A DNA stretch of 64,000 nucleotides from Ulota crispa (GCA_963920765.1 OY987248.1:9644539-9708538), one strand, 5' to 3'; positions 1 through 12,016 are shown, counted from the stretch's first letter. The notes: generated from the letters alone by a model not told the origin. Numbers and translations are program-made.

Positions 1-214
1 ATTGATGATTTAAAGATTAGTAGCAACAATGGTACCTCATATGGGCAAAGCCAAGCTTACTAGGAGTGGAATGCTCTCTAATCGCTTAACTTTCCCCCAT
101 GAGATCATTGAACATGACAAACACTTTCTCAGCAGTTTAAATCATCAAAAGGGAGCTTTTTAGTGGTACAAGAAATGTGTCTGATTTGGAGCTTTTTTAG
201 AGAGACAGAGGGAG
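1..214. mobile_element. 3' end of a Stowaway/mariner-like MITE, cut by the window edge
   Basis: This stretch closely matches 23990-24198, the right half of a complete element at 23619-24198. It ends in the same terminal sequence (reverse complement beginning CTCCCTCTGTCTC), which resembles the Stowaway terminal repeat of Tc1/mariner MITEs. The left half lies outside the window. The element sits in the intron just before the last RPL7 exon. Confidence 0.65.
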
Positions 215-264
215 TAGGATTTTTTCCTGATTCCTGAGCTTAATTTTGTCTTTGGTGCTCTCAG

Positions 265-583
265 ATATCCCAACTTGAAGAGTGTGAGGGAGTTGATTTA
301 CAAGCGCGGTCACGGCAAGGAGGGCAAGAACCGGACTCCGTTGACGGACAACAGCGTCATCGAGAAGGCACTTGGCAAGCTTGGCATCATCTGCATTGAG
401 GATCTTGTGCACGAGATTTACTCCGTTGGCCCACATTTCAAGGAAGCCAACAACTTCTTGTGGCCTTTCAAGCTGAGCGCTCCCGTTGGTGGCCTCTCCA
501 AGAAGCGGAACCACTACGTGGAACATGGTGACGCTGGCAACAGAGAGGACATGTTGAATTCCCTCCTTCGTCAAATGAACTAG
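265..583 (+). CDS. RPL7: 60S ribosomal protein L7 (uL30), last exon only
   Basis: Structural protein of the cytosolic large ribosomal subunit. The exon follows a clear 3' splice site (tgctctcag, ending at 264). One leftover base at 265 completes a codon, then it reads [18 protein letters not shown], on through [20 protein letters not shown] and [13 protein letters not shown], to a C-terminus LLRQMN and a TAG stop at 581-583. The LTDN, GIICxEDLxHEI and [11 protein letters not shown] blocks are characteristic of eukaryotic L7, and the C-terminus lines up with the plant family end. About 105 residues are present; the family has about 240, so the N-terminal exons lie upstream of the window. The residues seen look intact and functional. 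Confidence 0.95.
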
Positions 584-1315
584 AACAGTAATAATCCTTA
601 GTCCTTTTCCTCCATATAGCATAGCTGCAATCTAATCATAGCCTTTTCATTCTGATTCTGGGGTGTGTGGTTGGTTGGTTTAACCTTGGAATGTAATTTG
701 GACAAAGAGTAGTTTCCAAACCCTAACCCCTATTTTCTAATGAATATTCCCGAACCTCGGAACGGATTTTATCGGCTTTGGAGCTTCCCAAGCCGGGGTA
801 GTTATGTGAATGGGTTCTTTTGGAGCAGTTTTGGGGAAGACGATGCTGCGGTGCATTTGTGGGATGAATCACAGGCTTTGGTAGCAAATTATTTTATCTG
901 TGTAGAATTCGTGTGGCGACCAAGAAGTTAGGACAATTCTTTTTTTAAATTTTAGGTTCCTCTATCTTGGTTGGGTGTAACGCTATTTCTTTGGGAAGAT
1001 GATGAAATTTAGTATAAACTCATAACCGGCTCAGTCTGTATCAACAAAACTCAAAGCTCTTTCTTTCTTCAATGTTGCTGCAATATTGAAAAAAGTTTAG
1101 CTTGCTTGTCATTCAGTTTCTGTATAATAATTGATTATCATTTCTTGTGTTGAATTTTGTCAGTGTATCTGCATAATGTGTATGTCTGGCAATTTGAAGT
1201 ATGATAAATGTTTATTTGTATGTTGAATTGCTTTGAATGTTGTGTTTATACTACGTACGCATTGACGTAGTAATTGACATTGTAGTATGCTTTGGCTTTG
1301 TAGCAAGCACATGCC
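584..1315 (+). other. RPL7 3'UTR and downstream flank
   Basis: T-rich, non-coding sequence follows the L7 stop codon. No domain-bearing ORF is present; a 63-codon ORF at 740-931 shows nothing recognisable. The 3' UTR probably ends within the first few hundred bases, but no single poly(A) signal is convincing. Confidence 0.4.
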
Positions 1316-1647
1316 ACTAAGGTGTCTGCTCATATTCCCCCCATGCTCTACTCCCGCTCACCTCCCCAAATGTACCCTACTGGTACATGTCTTATTCATA
1401 GCCTTTCAACAATGTACATGAGACAAACATTTGAGAGGTGGGTGGTTTTAGAGTACCTATGACCTTTCCACTTCAAAATTTCATAACTGATTCCACAAAG
1501 CTCCATAAATTATGAAAACACTTGGGATAGATGCCAATTCCTTTTATCTTTCAAGGAAAATTTAATGAAAATTATTTCAAAAAGTTTCACATCCCTTGAA
1601 ATTCAGTTTCAGCCCTTAGATGAACGATTTACGAGCACACTACCTTA
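1316..1647. mobile_element. MITE, family 'CTAAGGT', copy 1
   Basis: About 330 bp, matching 63631-63964 along its whole length in the same orientation. The left end reads CTAAGGTGTCTGCTCA. The right end, read in reverse, begins TAAGGTAGTGTGCTCG, so the ends form imperfect terminal inverted repeats of about 16 bp. It has no coding capacity. A perfect target-site duplication is not evident. Confidence 0.65.
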
Positions 1648-2821
1648 CATTGATTCTTGGATATGGTCAATGTCTTCTGCAAGAAAAGAACGTTGACCAT
1701 ATCCAAGCATTGATTGTGAACAAACACTCTATTTAACTAAGCCTAGAATATACAAAATAAGAGACCTTGACACTATCCAAATGTTTCTTGTACAAAGGTT
1801 GACTTGATCCAAGTATCAATGTGCCTTGTTGTTCCACCTTAAGATAAGGTTTTCACATAAAATCATTACATAACAAGCAACTATGCTACAAGAGACATTG
1901 CCCTTGTAGAATTGGCTTGTTTTTTGAGTATGATATCTACTAAAACTTCTTTAGAGTAGCTCCTCTCCTCTCAATGCAAAGCCTCTTCCCTTGCAGTCCA
2001 AGCTTATAAAAAGGGGTTGTTTTTGACACATCTTTTTATTTTGGATGTTGTTTTTGATACTTTAAGGCCAAAAATTGAGATTTCACTAAAATTCACAAAA
2101 TCTCAACATCATTTTTTACTCAACTTTTTGTATCAAAAATTTGTCAAGAGAAAAAGCATAAAAATGATTCAAATATTATTAGAGTATTGATAATAGCAAA
2201 AAAGAAAGTGTTTGAACCAATATTTCAATAAAAATTAAATAAAGTTATTTGAAAGAGTGTTAATAAGAGTGCTAAGTAAATTTTTAAAAGGGTGTTCAAA
2301 AAAGTAGTGATGATGTTTTGGGAGTATTCAAGGTCTTGCAAGACATATCAAAGCACAAGGTATGGAAGGTGTTGCTTCCCTCTAGGAACACAATTAGTTA
2401 TGTATAAGTTGCTAAATTTAGAAACACCTAACTGATTCTACAAAGGTCCAAAATGTAAGAAAATATTTGTTAGATTTGACCCTCTTTTTCATCAACAAAA
2501 ATTTATTAAAAAATAATTTGATTGGTCAAATACCTCCAAAAAGGAGACTAATGATAAGGAGGCTTTTATGGATGTCTCACCTTTTATATATTTTTCAAAA
2601 CTAACACTAATAGTAGTGGTCATAATAATTCTCCTTCTTGAACATGTGGGACATGCAATCTCCCTAGGTAGTACACAAGAATGTGGCTCATCCAAAAGGG
2701 AGAGTGGCCGTTGTTTAAGCCAATGGGTCTAGAATTGTTGTAGATTTTTTCTTCAAATTGTTTTGACCATGCTTCTCAACAAATTGTATAACACTTTTAG
2801 TGTCATTTTGGTACTTTCATT
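1648..2821. other. AT-rich spacer without recognised gene
   Basis: It contains a short hairpin at 1656-1707 (17-bp arms cttggatatggtcaatg and cgttgaccatatccaag, loop about 18 bp). The rest is low-GC sequence with only short random ORFs. Confidence 0.4.
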
Positions 2822-2977
2822 AGTAGAAAAACGGCAATAAATGACTAGGTCATAACAATTGCACAACAACTGCACGAGTGTAATTGAGTCATTTTGTAGT
2901 TGTTACATAGTTGTTGTATAGTCATGTAGTCGTTGTGCAATTGTTGTGACCTAATTGTTTATTGCTATTTTTCTACT
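2822..2977. mobile_element. Fold-back MITE with ends AGTAGAAAAA
   Basis: The left arm starts AGTAGAAAAACGGCAATAAA, runs about 50 bp and pairs with the right arm ending attgctatttttctact. The two arms differ by a few substitutions. The whole 156-bp unit could fold into a long hairpin. It is non-coding. Confidence 0.65.
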
Positions 2978-3471
2978 TGTGTTTGTGCTAAATTTCAATA
3001 CATTTTATATACTTAATTTAACATACTAATTGGTACCTTTTTTATTTTGCTTCTTTTTTTTTCTATTATATGATCACTTTATTTGACATTTTTTTCAAGT
3101 AGTGCCTTGCATTTAGATAGATTTTGTAAGTATAAAATGCTAATAGAACAAGATTTTGTATGATAATTTCTTTTAACACTTTCATCACAATTACTGTCAG
3201 ACATGTATAAAAAACAACACCTTATGACTTTAGACCATCTGGGATAAAAGGAAGTTTCGGAGAAATGCCAAAGACAAAGCATCAATTTGCTAAAGGATCT
3301 TCATCTATTAGCACTTTCATCAACATAGATCTTGTCCAATTTCTCATGTGGTTTTTTTCTACTAGGAAGGTTAATACCAAACTTTCTACAATTCCAAAAT
3401 GGAATTCAAAATTGATTTTGTTTTCTTTGCAATGAGTCTTGGCAATGTGTTTTTGCATGCTCTTTGACATG
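2978..3471. other. AT-rich spacer, nothing recognised
   Basis: Only short ORFs (about 60-70 codons) with no recognisable similarity. No repeat was identified within it. Confidence 0.35.
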
Positions 3472-3597
3472 TAACACCATATTCATTAAATTGAGAAAAC
3501 CAGATTTCCAAATTATACCTTAATGCTCAATTTAAGATGGTAAGTTACCTTAATCCCAAAATGTTACAAAATTCCCAATTTAATGAATATGGCGTTA
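3472..3597. mobile_element. Small MITE with about 25-bp terminal inverted repeats
   Basis: The left end is TAACACCATATTCATTAAAT. The right end read in reverse is TAACGCCATATTCATTAAAT. The 126-bp unit has near-identical termini and an unrelated centre, as in a miniature inverted-repeat element. Confidence 0.65.
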
Positions 3598-4441
3598 TGT
3601 TAAAAGTAATCAAACCTGAACCTTAATATAATACAATGTTCCACCAAGGCAATCTATGTTTTCTAAAATTCTTTTATGATTACCATGTTTGTTTGATTTC
3701 TTCCAAACAAAATCAAAACAAACTCAAGGAACCAAAACATAAAGGGGTTTTCTTGATGACAGTTGTTATCGCCACTTCTAATGCTATCCTAGAAGTTGTG
3801 AAACTTTACTTATTATGCAATTCTTCATTCAATTTTTACTCGAGACTACATTTTTGAACTTTTATTCTTCAACAAACGAGACATTATTGACAAACGAGAC
3901 ATTATTGCATGCAATTGAACCCTATTGAGTTTTCTTCCAAAGCTGAGGCCTTGGTGTCACCCTTTGCAATTTGAAATCACAAAAAGGGGTCAAAGGTTAT
4001 TTGGCATTTCAATTGGAAAAATTTCTAAAAACATGAGTAAATTGCAAGACCAATTTTGGTCTAAAGAGCTGTTTTCAAGAATCTATATAGTAGTTTTTTC
4101 AAAAGCATTTTAGACTGATTTATATTTCTCTATAATGCACTATTCTTGTATCTATATTTTATCAAACACAAAATTTATCTCAATATTTCTGAGTACATTC
4201 TCAAAACAAGGTAAAAATGCATGACAAGGACCAATAGCAAACTCAACAATCAGAATATGGTAATGATAGTTTCTTGCAATTGAAACTTGTCCATAAAGTT
4301 CCAAGAGGTACTAAAGCTCAATTCCCACTTGATGTTTATAAAGAGCAATTGTAAAAACATAAAAGTGATAATTGTTGAAAAAAATACAAGTTTGTTAGAG
4401 GTGTAACCTAGAAATGGAGGTCTTGAAAATATGAAAGGGAG
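3598..4441. other. AT-rich spacer, nothing recognised
   Basis: It includes a short direct duplication (acaaacgagacattattg, twice near 3873-3907). Small ORFs show no domain. Confidence 0.35.
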
Positions 4442-4445
4442 TTAA

Positions 4446-5263
4446 CCCCTGAGCGTCCAATGTAAGAATGCCAAAATAGAGGTACAAAGGACCTTCTGAC
4501 AATCAACCAGCCATTAGAACTTCAAAATAAGATTGGTGTTGGCTAGCCATTGAATTTTGGGGAGGATTATGGAAGGCGGCTTTGGAAAAAATTGGGCAAG
4601 TTATCACCGTTGCGTTTGGGAGATTATAGTTGTCAACTAGAGGTTGACCATGAGGTGTTCTCTGAAATTAAGGGGGGCATGGCACTTCAAAAATTCATAA
4701 AAAATTTGTGCAAGTGGGGTATAGCTATGAATTTTTGGCCAGTGGTAGGATCACCTGCTATGCAAAAGGTAGCCAATTTTGGGAATTTTTTGACACCACA
4801 AAAGTTGTTTTTTGTAGCCTCAAATGTGCAAGACTGACTTTGCAAATTGCAAGCTGACCGGGAGCAAGGTACAAGCAAACTTGACAAGTTGGACGAGCTC
4901 CCAGGAGTACACCACCATACTTGTTGCCACCTCACATCTCTTGGACACGTGGCCTAGCTCAAGTTGTTGTCCAAAGTGCGCAAATTCCCCATCAGTATGG
5001 AACCGAGGGCAATTGGTGCTCTTGGTGGCTAGTCATTGCGCAAGCTTTGCCAAAAATGAAAAATGCTATACAACTCCCATAAATCAATGGCTGCAATCTG
5101 ATGTACATTAGCCATAATCTGTATCAACCACTATGCAACACTATTACAGTACCCCCTCTTGTCTTTGTACTTTTTTTCCACAGTACACCTTGGATATGAA
5201 GACTTTTATTGGCAAAAAATAAATTGAAAGAGGCCAGATTTGGGGAGCTCGGGCGCTCAAGGG
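4446..5263. mobile_element. TTAA-flanked (piggyBac-like) non-autonomous element
   Basis: TTAA at 4442-4445 is followed by CCCCTGAGCGTCCAA. The other end read in reverse is CCCTTGAGCGCCCGA and is followed by TTAA at 5264-5267. Length is 818 bp. Internal ORFs of 70-95 codons do not resemble a transposase. The interior differs from the other TTAA elements in the window. Confidence 0.65.
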
Positions 5264-5267
5264 TTAA

Positions 5268-6844
5268 GGTTGTGGTGTTCTCACATGAGGTAGTACGTAA
5301 CTTATGCATTCCCCTCAAACGTGCCGGCAAGGCAAGTCTCATATTGGCCATGAGAGGGGTTCACACATCCCTTGAGTCTTTCCTAAAACTCACTTGTCTG
5401 TTCTTCAACACCTAGCCAAGCCAAAAGTTTGGCAGATAGTTACGAAACTGATGTTATGTAAATGAGGTCTAGAGCAAGCATTACTAAAAACCACGTTGGC
5501 TAGCTTGATATATCCTCAAATCTCCCTTTTGACTAGAATTTAATGCTATGAAAAAATTGCATGTAATCCCAAAAGTTATAGGGAGTTCTCTAATACTTTG
5601 CCTAAACACCTCTCTTTTTTGCTAGTTAGGTTTGGAGTATATTGGTGCTGTTTAGTGTGAACACAGACGGTAGTACAGATTTCAACCACCGGTGTTTGCA
5701 AACTCCTAAGTTCAAGTGAGAACAAACCTTATGCCTCACTTGCAATCTTGACATTCAACATCAAAGTATGAAATTAGTTGCAATATGAAAGGTGTCTTCA
5801 CCCCGCTGACACTAGTTAGTGTTTTCACAACGAGAAAATCAAACAAACAAAAAATCAAACCATGTTGTAGTGTTTTAGTGAACCTATCTTCCACAAGGAA
5901 ATTGGGACATCTTCATTTAGCTCATTATTACACCCCTCTAATCTTTTCTAAAACTAAGAAATGATCATTCAAGTATATAGCAAGTAGGTTCTAACTACGA
6001 TTTAGAAGCTAACAACCTTCACTTTTCAACTAGCAATACAAGCATTAATATGGCTAGTTATTTATGTACAAGATGGTATGACCACATCTAAAGAGCATAT
6101 AACCCTCACAATTCAATATATTTGCCAACTGCTTAAGAATAAACATCTTATGAATATCAAGCAATAGGATCAAGTGTGTTGCAATTGTAATTGTTAGGTG
6201 ATGTGTTTGGCTAGTGAAATTAACAAGTTATAAATTGGATTGCAAGTTTGTTAGTTGCTAGGCAATGTACAAGAAAAATTAGCAGCTAGTTCAAAGTTAG
6301 CCAGTAGATTTGGAATAAAAACAAGTTGCATTTTGAAATTGCTAGCCAAAAAATTGGTTAGAATTTACAAAAAAATCTAAATATAGTATATTGTATTGTA
6401 AAATTAGAAACATATCTAGCACCATCCAGCAAAAAACCAATTAAATTTGAAAAATGCCCGATTTTAGCTGGTGAAGTCTAAAAATTTTCCAAAACATTGT
6501 TGCCGAGTTGGCTAACTACTTTAGCTACTTTGATTAGTTGATTGGCCTGATAAGCCATGAATAATCTTGATTTACTTAACAACTTGTTTAAGCCAAAAAT
6601 TACAATGATAAGTATTTGTAACTACTCATTGGGAGATAGATTTGCAAGTATGATTACAAATATAATAAAGTTATTGTCTTATCAAACAAGAGTTGAATTG
6701 GCATCAATCCTAGCTAACCAACCACCTAATAGCTTTCACTCAACACAACCATAATCAATAGATGATGTGCACATGGGGGTATAGGATTTTAATCTCTTAC
6801 AAAAGTTCAATTTATTTGGATTTTGTGAGGCACAACAAACCATC
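5268..6844. other. AT-rich spacer, nothing recognised
   Basis: About 1.6 kb without a recognisable gene. It is rich in short words such as gctagc and ttgctag. The only notable ORF (65 codons at 6557-6754) shows no domain. Confidence 0.35.
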
Positions 6845-6848
6845 TTAA

Positions 6849-7054
6849 CCCTTAAATGCCAAGGGGGGCGACCGTAGATACATGCCCCCTAGTGTTTTTT
6901 TTGGGCCTCATGAGGCCACCCTGTCAAAAATTGGACCAATGCTCCTCTCTCCCTCTTGAAATTCTTCATTCCTAGGAGGACATGTGGAATGTGGTAGGTG
7001 AAAAAAAAATCACTACGTCCCTTATGTATTCTAGGCAGCCTTGACATTTAAGGG
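6849..7054. mobile_element. TTAA-flanked MITE, 206 bp
   Basis: It lies between TTAA at 6845-6848 and TTAA at 7055-7058. The termini are CCCTTAAATGCCAAGG and, reversed, CCCTTAAATGTCAAGG (15 of 16 identical). It is non-coding and shares the terminal signature of the other TTAA elements here. Confidence 0.75.
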
Positions 7055-7058
7055 TTAA

Positions 7059-8270
7059 ATAGATGCTCATAAGCCGTTAGAGGCTTGTTTTAGATAATAA
7101 AATCAAAAAATAAAAATGAAATGTAACACCTTTTCAGTACTCGAGTTTCCAAAAGTGGGTTCACAACCTCAAGTCATGAAATAAGATATCTCAATATGAT
7201 TTACTTACATGCGACAGTACCTCATCGTCGATCAAAAAACATGTAAATTGCAAAGGAATTCAAATGCAATTCAAATAAGCCAGACCACAGGTGCACGTCA
7301 CGTCATAGTACCGTGGGTTTTTTCTTGGTGGTTTCAAAGTAGCTTACATTTCCCACTAGAATTACGTCACAATGTCATGCGCTTGGATTATGGATGTCCG
7401 CAGCTAAAATTAATATGTTCTAACACCTGTAGGCGGTTGAGTGTTTAAGAAAACGTCCTCCTGCAGACTAGTGATGTGCATAACAATCACCTGTTCAAAC
7501 ATACATTTCTTGCCATGCACGGGGAACAGTAAAGTTGTTTCTATTCCAGCGCATCAACTACCAACTCAATTGTCTAACAAACATCTTACATCAAGACGCG
7601 TACGTTCAACTACATATAGTCTTCCACAAGCGTTACAAATTGGTAGAAAGTACCAAAAAGGTTTTTGTAGATATACAAACCGGATAAGCTATCCAAACAC
7701 ATGGGGACCAAGAATGAGCGAAGGAATATATGATATTTACTTCAGCTTGAACGGATAGGCCATCCAAAAAACTAATAATCCAGTGTGCTGATCCCAACCA
7801 AGTCGTGGTCGACTAGGAAATAGCAGTATAACTGATAATTCTGTCTAACTTTGAAATACCTGTCATTATCCAAAGAACAAATCTAACAGTGAACCTCCTT
7901 AAAGAATATTACATTATCAAGCCATACTTCTATCTAGTTGCGTGGCCTAAGTCTTCTTCAAATAGAAGAACCATATCACAATCAATATAACTACAGTACT
8001 CAAAGCTGTTGGACGAGATCAATAAAGAATTGAGTCAAGGGGAAAAACAATAAGAAGGCCTTTGTTAATGCAAGCACTTGCTTCCGGTTCATGGAATAGT
8101 ATATACACTATCTTGTCTATATCCAAAGACTGGTGAACAGAAAAGGGTGTCGCTGAATTCACCTCGCGTTAGCCTTGATAATCGCAATGTGTGAAGATGC
8201 CGTCACTTCCGTCAATTGGTGGTGGCAGGGTAGAATGTGCATGCCGTGGAAGATAAATCAGCAGCAAAAA
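7059..8270 (-). other. 3' flank/3'UTR side of the VTT-domain gene
   Basis: The sequence from about 7200 to 8270 has visibly higher GC than the spacer further left and directly follows the stop codon of the minus-strand membrane-protein gene. It is probably transcribed 3' UTR in part. The plus-strand ORFs here (7209-7448, 7441-7758) have no recognisable domain. Confidence 0.35.
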
Positions 8271-10192
8271 TTAGCTGCTATGAGCTCTGTCGGATTCCTG
8301 AGAATGGGATCTACTTACTAAAGCTGGCACAATGGAAACAAGGCCGATGACAAAGAGAGCAGCTACAGTCTTGACGTCATACAAGTCGTTAAAACTCCCA
8401 AGGGTGTTCAGAGCAAGACCAGCCTGTTATGTCCACAATAGCAGATGTGTCAAAAAAATGCTTCTCAAAGCAATTGCGCTTCCTAACACAGGGCCACCAT
8501 GCAAAGGGTATGTATACAAGTATTGCCATCCTACGCACTACTATACATTGAGATGACTTAGAAAGGAGTATTATTAACCCCAGTTGCCAACCATATTATA
8601 ACTAACTAATTAAAGTCAAGTACGGTGAAGGCGTCCTTATAAGCAGGCATCTACGATTGTCGCAATTCATGTTTGGTAAGACTAAGACCAAAGGTAAACA
8701 AAACTGAAAGGGCTTACGAGAGGAAAAGATAGTCCATATATATCCACCCAGTTACTTTTTATAAAAATGATCCAATTAGCAAAACTTGGAATCGTTTCAT
8801 TTGCGAAATTACAGAAAGCAAATAGTACAGCACGGTTTTCAGATCTTAAAACCAAGTAAGGATGGCTTACCCGAACAGTCACGAAAGTAGCAGGCACCAA
8901 ACCAAGTATGGTAGCCCCGAGAAAAGTAGGGTAGGGGATATCTACAATTGGGGAACACACATTGATAAAAGTATTCGGCAAGGTTGGCGTGACTCTCAAA
9001 AACAGCATATAATTGAATAAATAATCCCTTCGTTTGGCAACCTGCACACATATAACTGTCAGCATCACTCGTGACAGGAACAATATCATAGATGCTCGTA
9101 ATACTATAAAAACACTAGCACTGCAAGTGCCAAAGATAGATACTTAGCCCGATATACGTGTCATTCAAAGATCCGATAGAAATATTACACCGGAATGATT
9201 TTGTAAGCACCGAAGAAGCATGCTAAAGGTGTGTATTAGCAAACAGCATCATCGTATTTCCAAGCATTGCCTATTCATCAGATGGTCGCATCATATCAAA
9301 CCAAGAAGAGTTAGCATCAAGGAAATCAAGGATAGTCCTTGCCAACACCAAAACCAGTTCAGATCAGGGGAGCCAAGACTAACCTCTCGAGTGAAAAATT
9401 GCAGTTTGTCGGGCCACAGCCACATTGCAAGGGGGCGACCAATAAGTTTGGATAAAAAATAGCAACAAGAAGCTCCCGCCGTAGCTGTAAAGATCACCAA
9501 CGCCATACCCTGGGCTACACCGAACAAGGAGCCCGCCAGCAGTGACATAACGATTGTTCCGGGGATCATGAAAGTCTGCATAAATATGTAGGTCGTGCAG
9601 AAGCCGAGCAACACCTGCGGCTTATAGCCGTCTGTATATTTTGAGACATAATCCCTGCAGGCGTCAACATCAGCAGAAAAGACAATTCGGAAATGTAGAG
9701 TCTTGATATAAACCAGATAAACTTTCAAGAGTTCTACGAACTCAATCAATTTCAAACGACTACCTATTGATTCTCGCAACGAACAAATGCGCTCGACAGA
9801 AGAGTAATCAAAGAACAGAAATGCCAGGACTTCCTATAAAGCTACCTCATGCAGTGAAAAAAATATGCGAATTGTGTACAGTCGACTTACGTCAATGTGC
9901 GCAATTCTGACACGGTGCGAGGAAGCTTGAGGTGCTTACGATCTACACTCGGCATAGTGATATATATACACAAGATCGCCATTGTGAACATCCCGAAGAT
10001 GCTGGACACGACAATCAACTCGAATGTTGTCAAAGGCAATCGCGACGTTCGCCTTAAACCTTCGCCTCCATCAGGCAGAACCTGCTCATCCCGACTATGA
10101 CTCGGCTTCGCCATGTCTTCGGTCGAAATTCCACTCTTCGGCACAGCGACGAGAGTGGCCAGAGGAAAAAAACAAGCGGTCCCGGGCTTCAT
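8271..10192 (-). CDS. VTT/DedA-domain (SNARE-associated Golgi family) membrane protein, 4 exons
   Basis: Integral membrane protein of the VTT (VMP1/TMEM41/TMEM64, DedA) superfamily. Family members act in the endomembrane system and several are lipid scramblases; the exact role of this one is unknown. Exons: 10192-9891, 9654-9384, 9041-8871, 8423-8271, all GT-AG with matching phases, giving 298 aa. Residues 57-80 form a first membrane segment. Exon 2 carries the family core FMIPGTIVMSLLAGSLFG and then GASCCYFLSKLIGRP. Exon 3 begins VAKRRDYLFNYMLFLRVTPT and continues LPNTFINVCSPIVDIPY. The last exon reads AGLALNTLGSFNDLYDVKTV and ends in a short polar tail. The ATG at 10192 lies one base after a strong pyrimidine tract and cag, so a 5'UTR intron (about 10194-10340, donor GTAAGT) is inferred. 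An alternative start is Met27 (10114). Confidence 0.9.
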
Positions 10193-10193
10193 T

Positions 10194-10340
10194 CTGTCAA
10201 AACAAAAAAAAAACAAAGAACCGAAAAATCAACTCCGCTCTCAATATTCATGAAAATTCAGGAAAGTACGTACAGAAAAAGTTATTTCCATTCAAAATTG
10301 CTTGAGCTCAAAGACAAACAAGGACGTGCGTGCAACTTAC
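10194..10340 (-). other. Probable 5'UTR intron of the VTT-domain gene
   Basis: On the minus strand a GTAAGT donor (10340-10335) and an acceptor with a long T-run followed by gacag (ending 10194) bracket about 147 bp. The coding ATG lies immediately downstream. The upstream exon has stops in frame, so it is read as untranslated leader. Confidence 0.5.
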
Positions 10341-11085
10341 GCCTCTTCAATCGTGCACGGCTTCCACGCGCAATGCAGCACGGTATTCCCGAAGCTCGCC
10401 GGAAGACATAATCAACGCGGCATCGCGGCTATGGAGTTGGCAAAAGTGACAAAAGACAGGGAGAGACACACGGACAAGCTAAAGGAAAGAGACAGGAACA
10501 GATAAAGCGAGAAGAAGAGTGCGGGCGAAACACTGTCGTAGAGCGAGAACGCTAAGAATTCACAGCGCGAGAGCGAGATGGAGAAAAACGGCGCCACAAA
10601 GGCCGACAACGCAAAAAGGTAAAAGCAGAGTGACAGCAGGCACGGCGAGAGCGCCAAGGAAAAGGGAGAAAGAGAGAGAGTGGACAAAAGCGACAGCGTA
10701 GGCGACGACACAGACATGCGCTCTCACGTCTCTGGCCCTCGCAATCGTCCTGCGTGCTCCACGGCAATCAATCCAACACGCTTCCTGGTCGCCCTAATCA
10801 ACTCTCCGAGCCTCGTTCGGATCTATAGCAACTGAAAAAAGCTCGAGCAGCGGGGAACTAAGCAATTCGAGCGCCGGGAGATCGCTGCAACACGGCATTG
10901 TCCGATGAAGCGGACGATCAAAACCGCGACGGAGCGGTGGCTGGCATGGCTGACCCCGCCCTTTTGGTGGCAGAGCGTCACCATCTGCGAGCGAGACAGA
11001 GCTCGTTGTGATCTTGAAAAAGGTAAAAGGTATTTCGTATCGTATTCCGTACGTAGAGTGTATGTACAATCCAGCTCCAGCTCGG

Positions 11086-11094
11086 TTATTTATA
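11086..11094 (-). promoter_or_regulatory. TATA box candidate for the VTT-domain gene, with upstream G-box
   Basis: The minus strand reads TATAAATAA here, about 0.9 kb upstream of the ATG, at the edge of a GC-richer, CpG-containing leader (10340-11080). About 60 bp further upstream, at 11153-11158, lies CACGTG in an ACACGTGG context, the plant G-box/ABRE core. This suggests bZIP or bHLH control. Placement of the transcription start is inferred. Confidence 0.45.
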
Positions 11095-11192
11095 CAGTAC
11101 CCCTCCCGCCCCTGCTGGCTATAATTAGCGAAGAGTTTGAATTGCCTTTTGACACGTGGACCTGAAAATTCATCAGAAAACACCATACGCAT

Positions 11193-11575
11193 ACCGGGGG
11201 TTGATATTTGCACACCCCCTTGGGGTAAGTTTTAGATATCTACCATCGTAAAGCTGAATTTGAGAAATTTGAATTCAGATTTCGACTTAGAGACCATGAT
11301 TTAGTTTAGGACCGTAAAAAAAGGTTGCAATTCAACAACACCCAATGAAAAAGTATAGCTTATAGCTAGGGGGAAAAGTGTTACTTTTATTTTTGTTTAT
11401 AAAAAAAGATGAGCTTTTTCATTGGGTGTTGTTGAATTGTAACCTTTTTTTTATGGTTCTTGACTAAATCATGGTCTCTAAGTCCAAATCTAAATCCAAA
11501 ATTCTCAAATTTAGCTTTGTGATGGTAAAAATCTAAAATTTACTCTAGAGGGGTGTACAAATATCAACCCCTGGT
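11193..11575. mobile_element. Long fold-back element, 383 bp
   Basis: Two arms of about 165 bp pair across a 50-bp centre. The left end is GGGGGTTGATATTTGCACAC and the reversed right end is AGGGGTTGATATTTGTACAC. An inner motif ttcaacaacacccaatgaaa is mirrored by tttcattgggtgttgttgaa. It is non-coding and a transcript would form a very long hairpin. It lies directly upstream of the VTT gene promoter. Confidence 0.75.
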
Positions 11576-11789
11576 GTGCATATATCAGTTCCCTTAATTA
11601 AATAAAGTCTTTTGATGCTAGAACTTATGACGCAAATGTTTACAAAGTTGCACTATTTTTTATATTCTTAAAAATAGTGTAGGTTAGAGTCTTAGTGTGT
11701 ATCCATACTAATTTTTACCAAAAGTGATTAATTTAGAATTACTATAGGATTAAACTAATTTTATAGTAACTTAACTCTAGAAGCTTTAA

Positions 11790-12012
11790 CCCCTGAATAG
11801 TCCGAAAGCCCTTTGCGGCCGTATGTACGGTTGTATGTACATATGTACTTGAGCTGCTTAGAGGGCTTTCCAACTTTTTTATGCACCCACCATCATATAA
11901 CTCTTCAATATGTATGGTTGTAACACTTAATTTCCAACTAATTCAAACTTCTAAATATTGGTTGCGACTGTATTTGGTACCATATCTCCAGAGCCCAAGG
12001 GCCCTTTAGGGG
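11790..12012. mobile_element. TTAA-flanked MITE, 223 bp, abutting its neighbour
   Basis: It lies between TTAA at 11786-11789 and TTAA at 12013-12016. It begins CCCCTGAATAGTCCGAAAGC and its reversed end begins CCCCTAAAGGGCCC. The second TTAA is shared with the next element. Confidence 0.7.
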
Positions 12013-12016
12013 TTAA

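Noticed and set aside
10412..10717. 101-codon Ser/Leu/Phe-rich minus-strand ORF
   Set aside because: It arises from purine-rich gagaga-type sequence in the leader of the VTT gene and has overlapping open frames on both strands.
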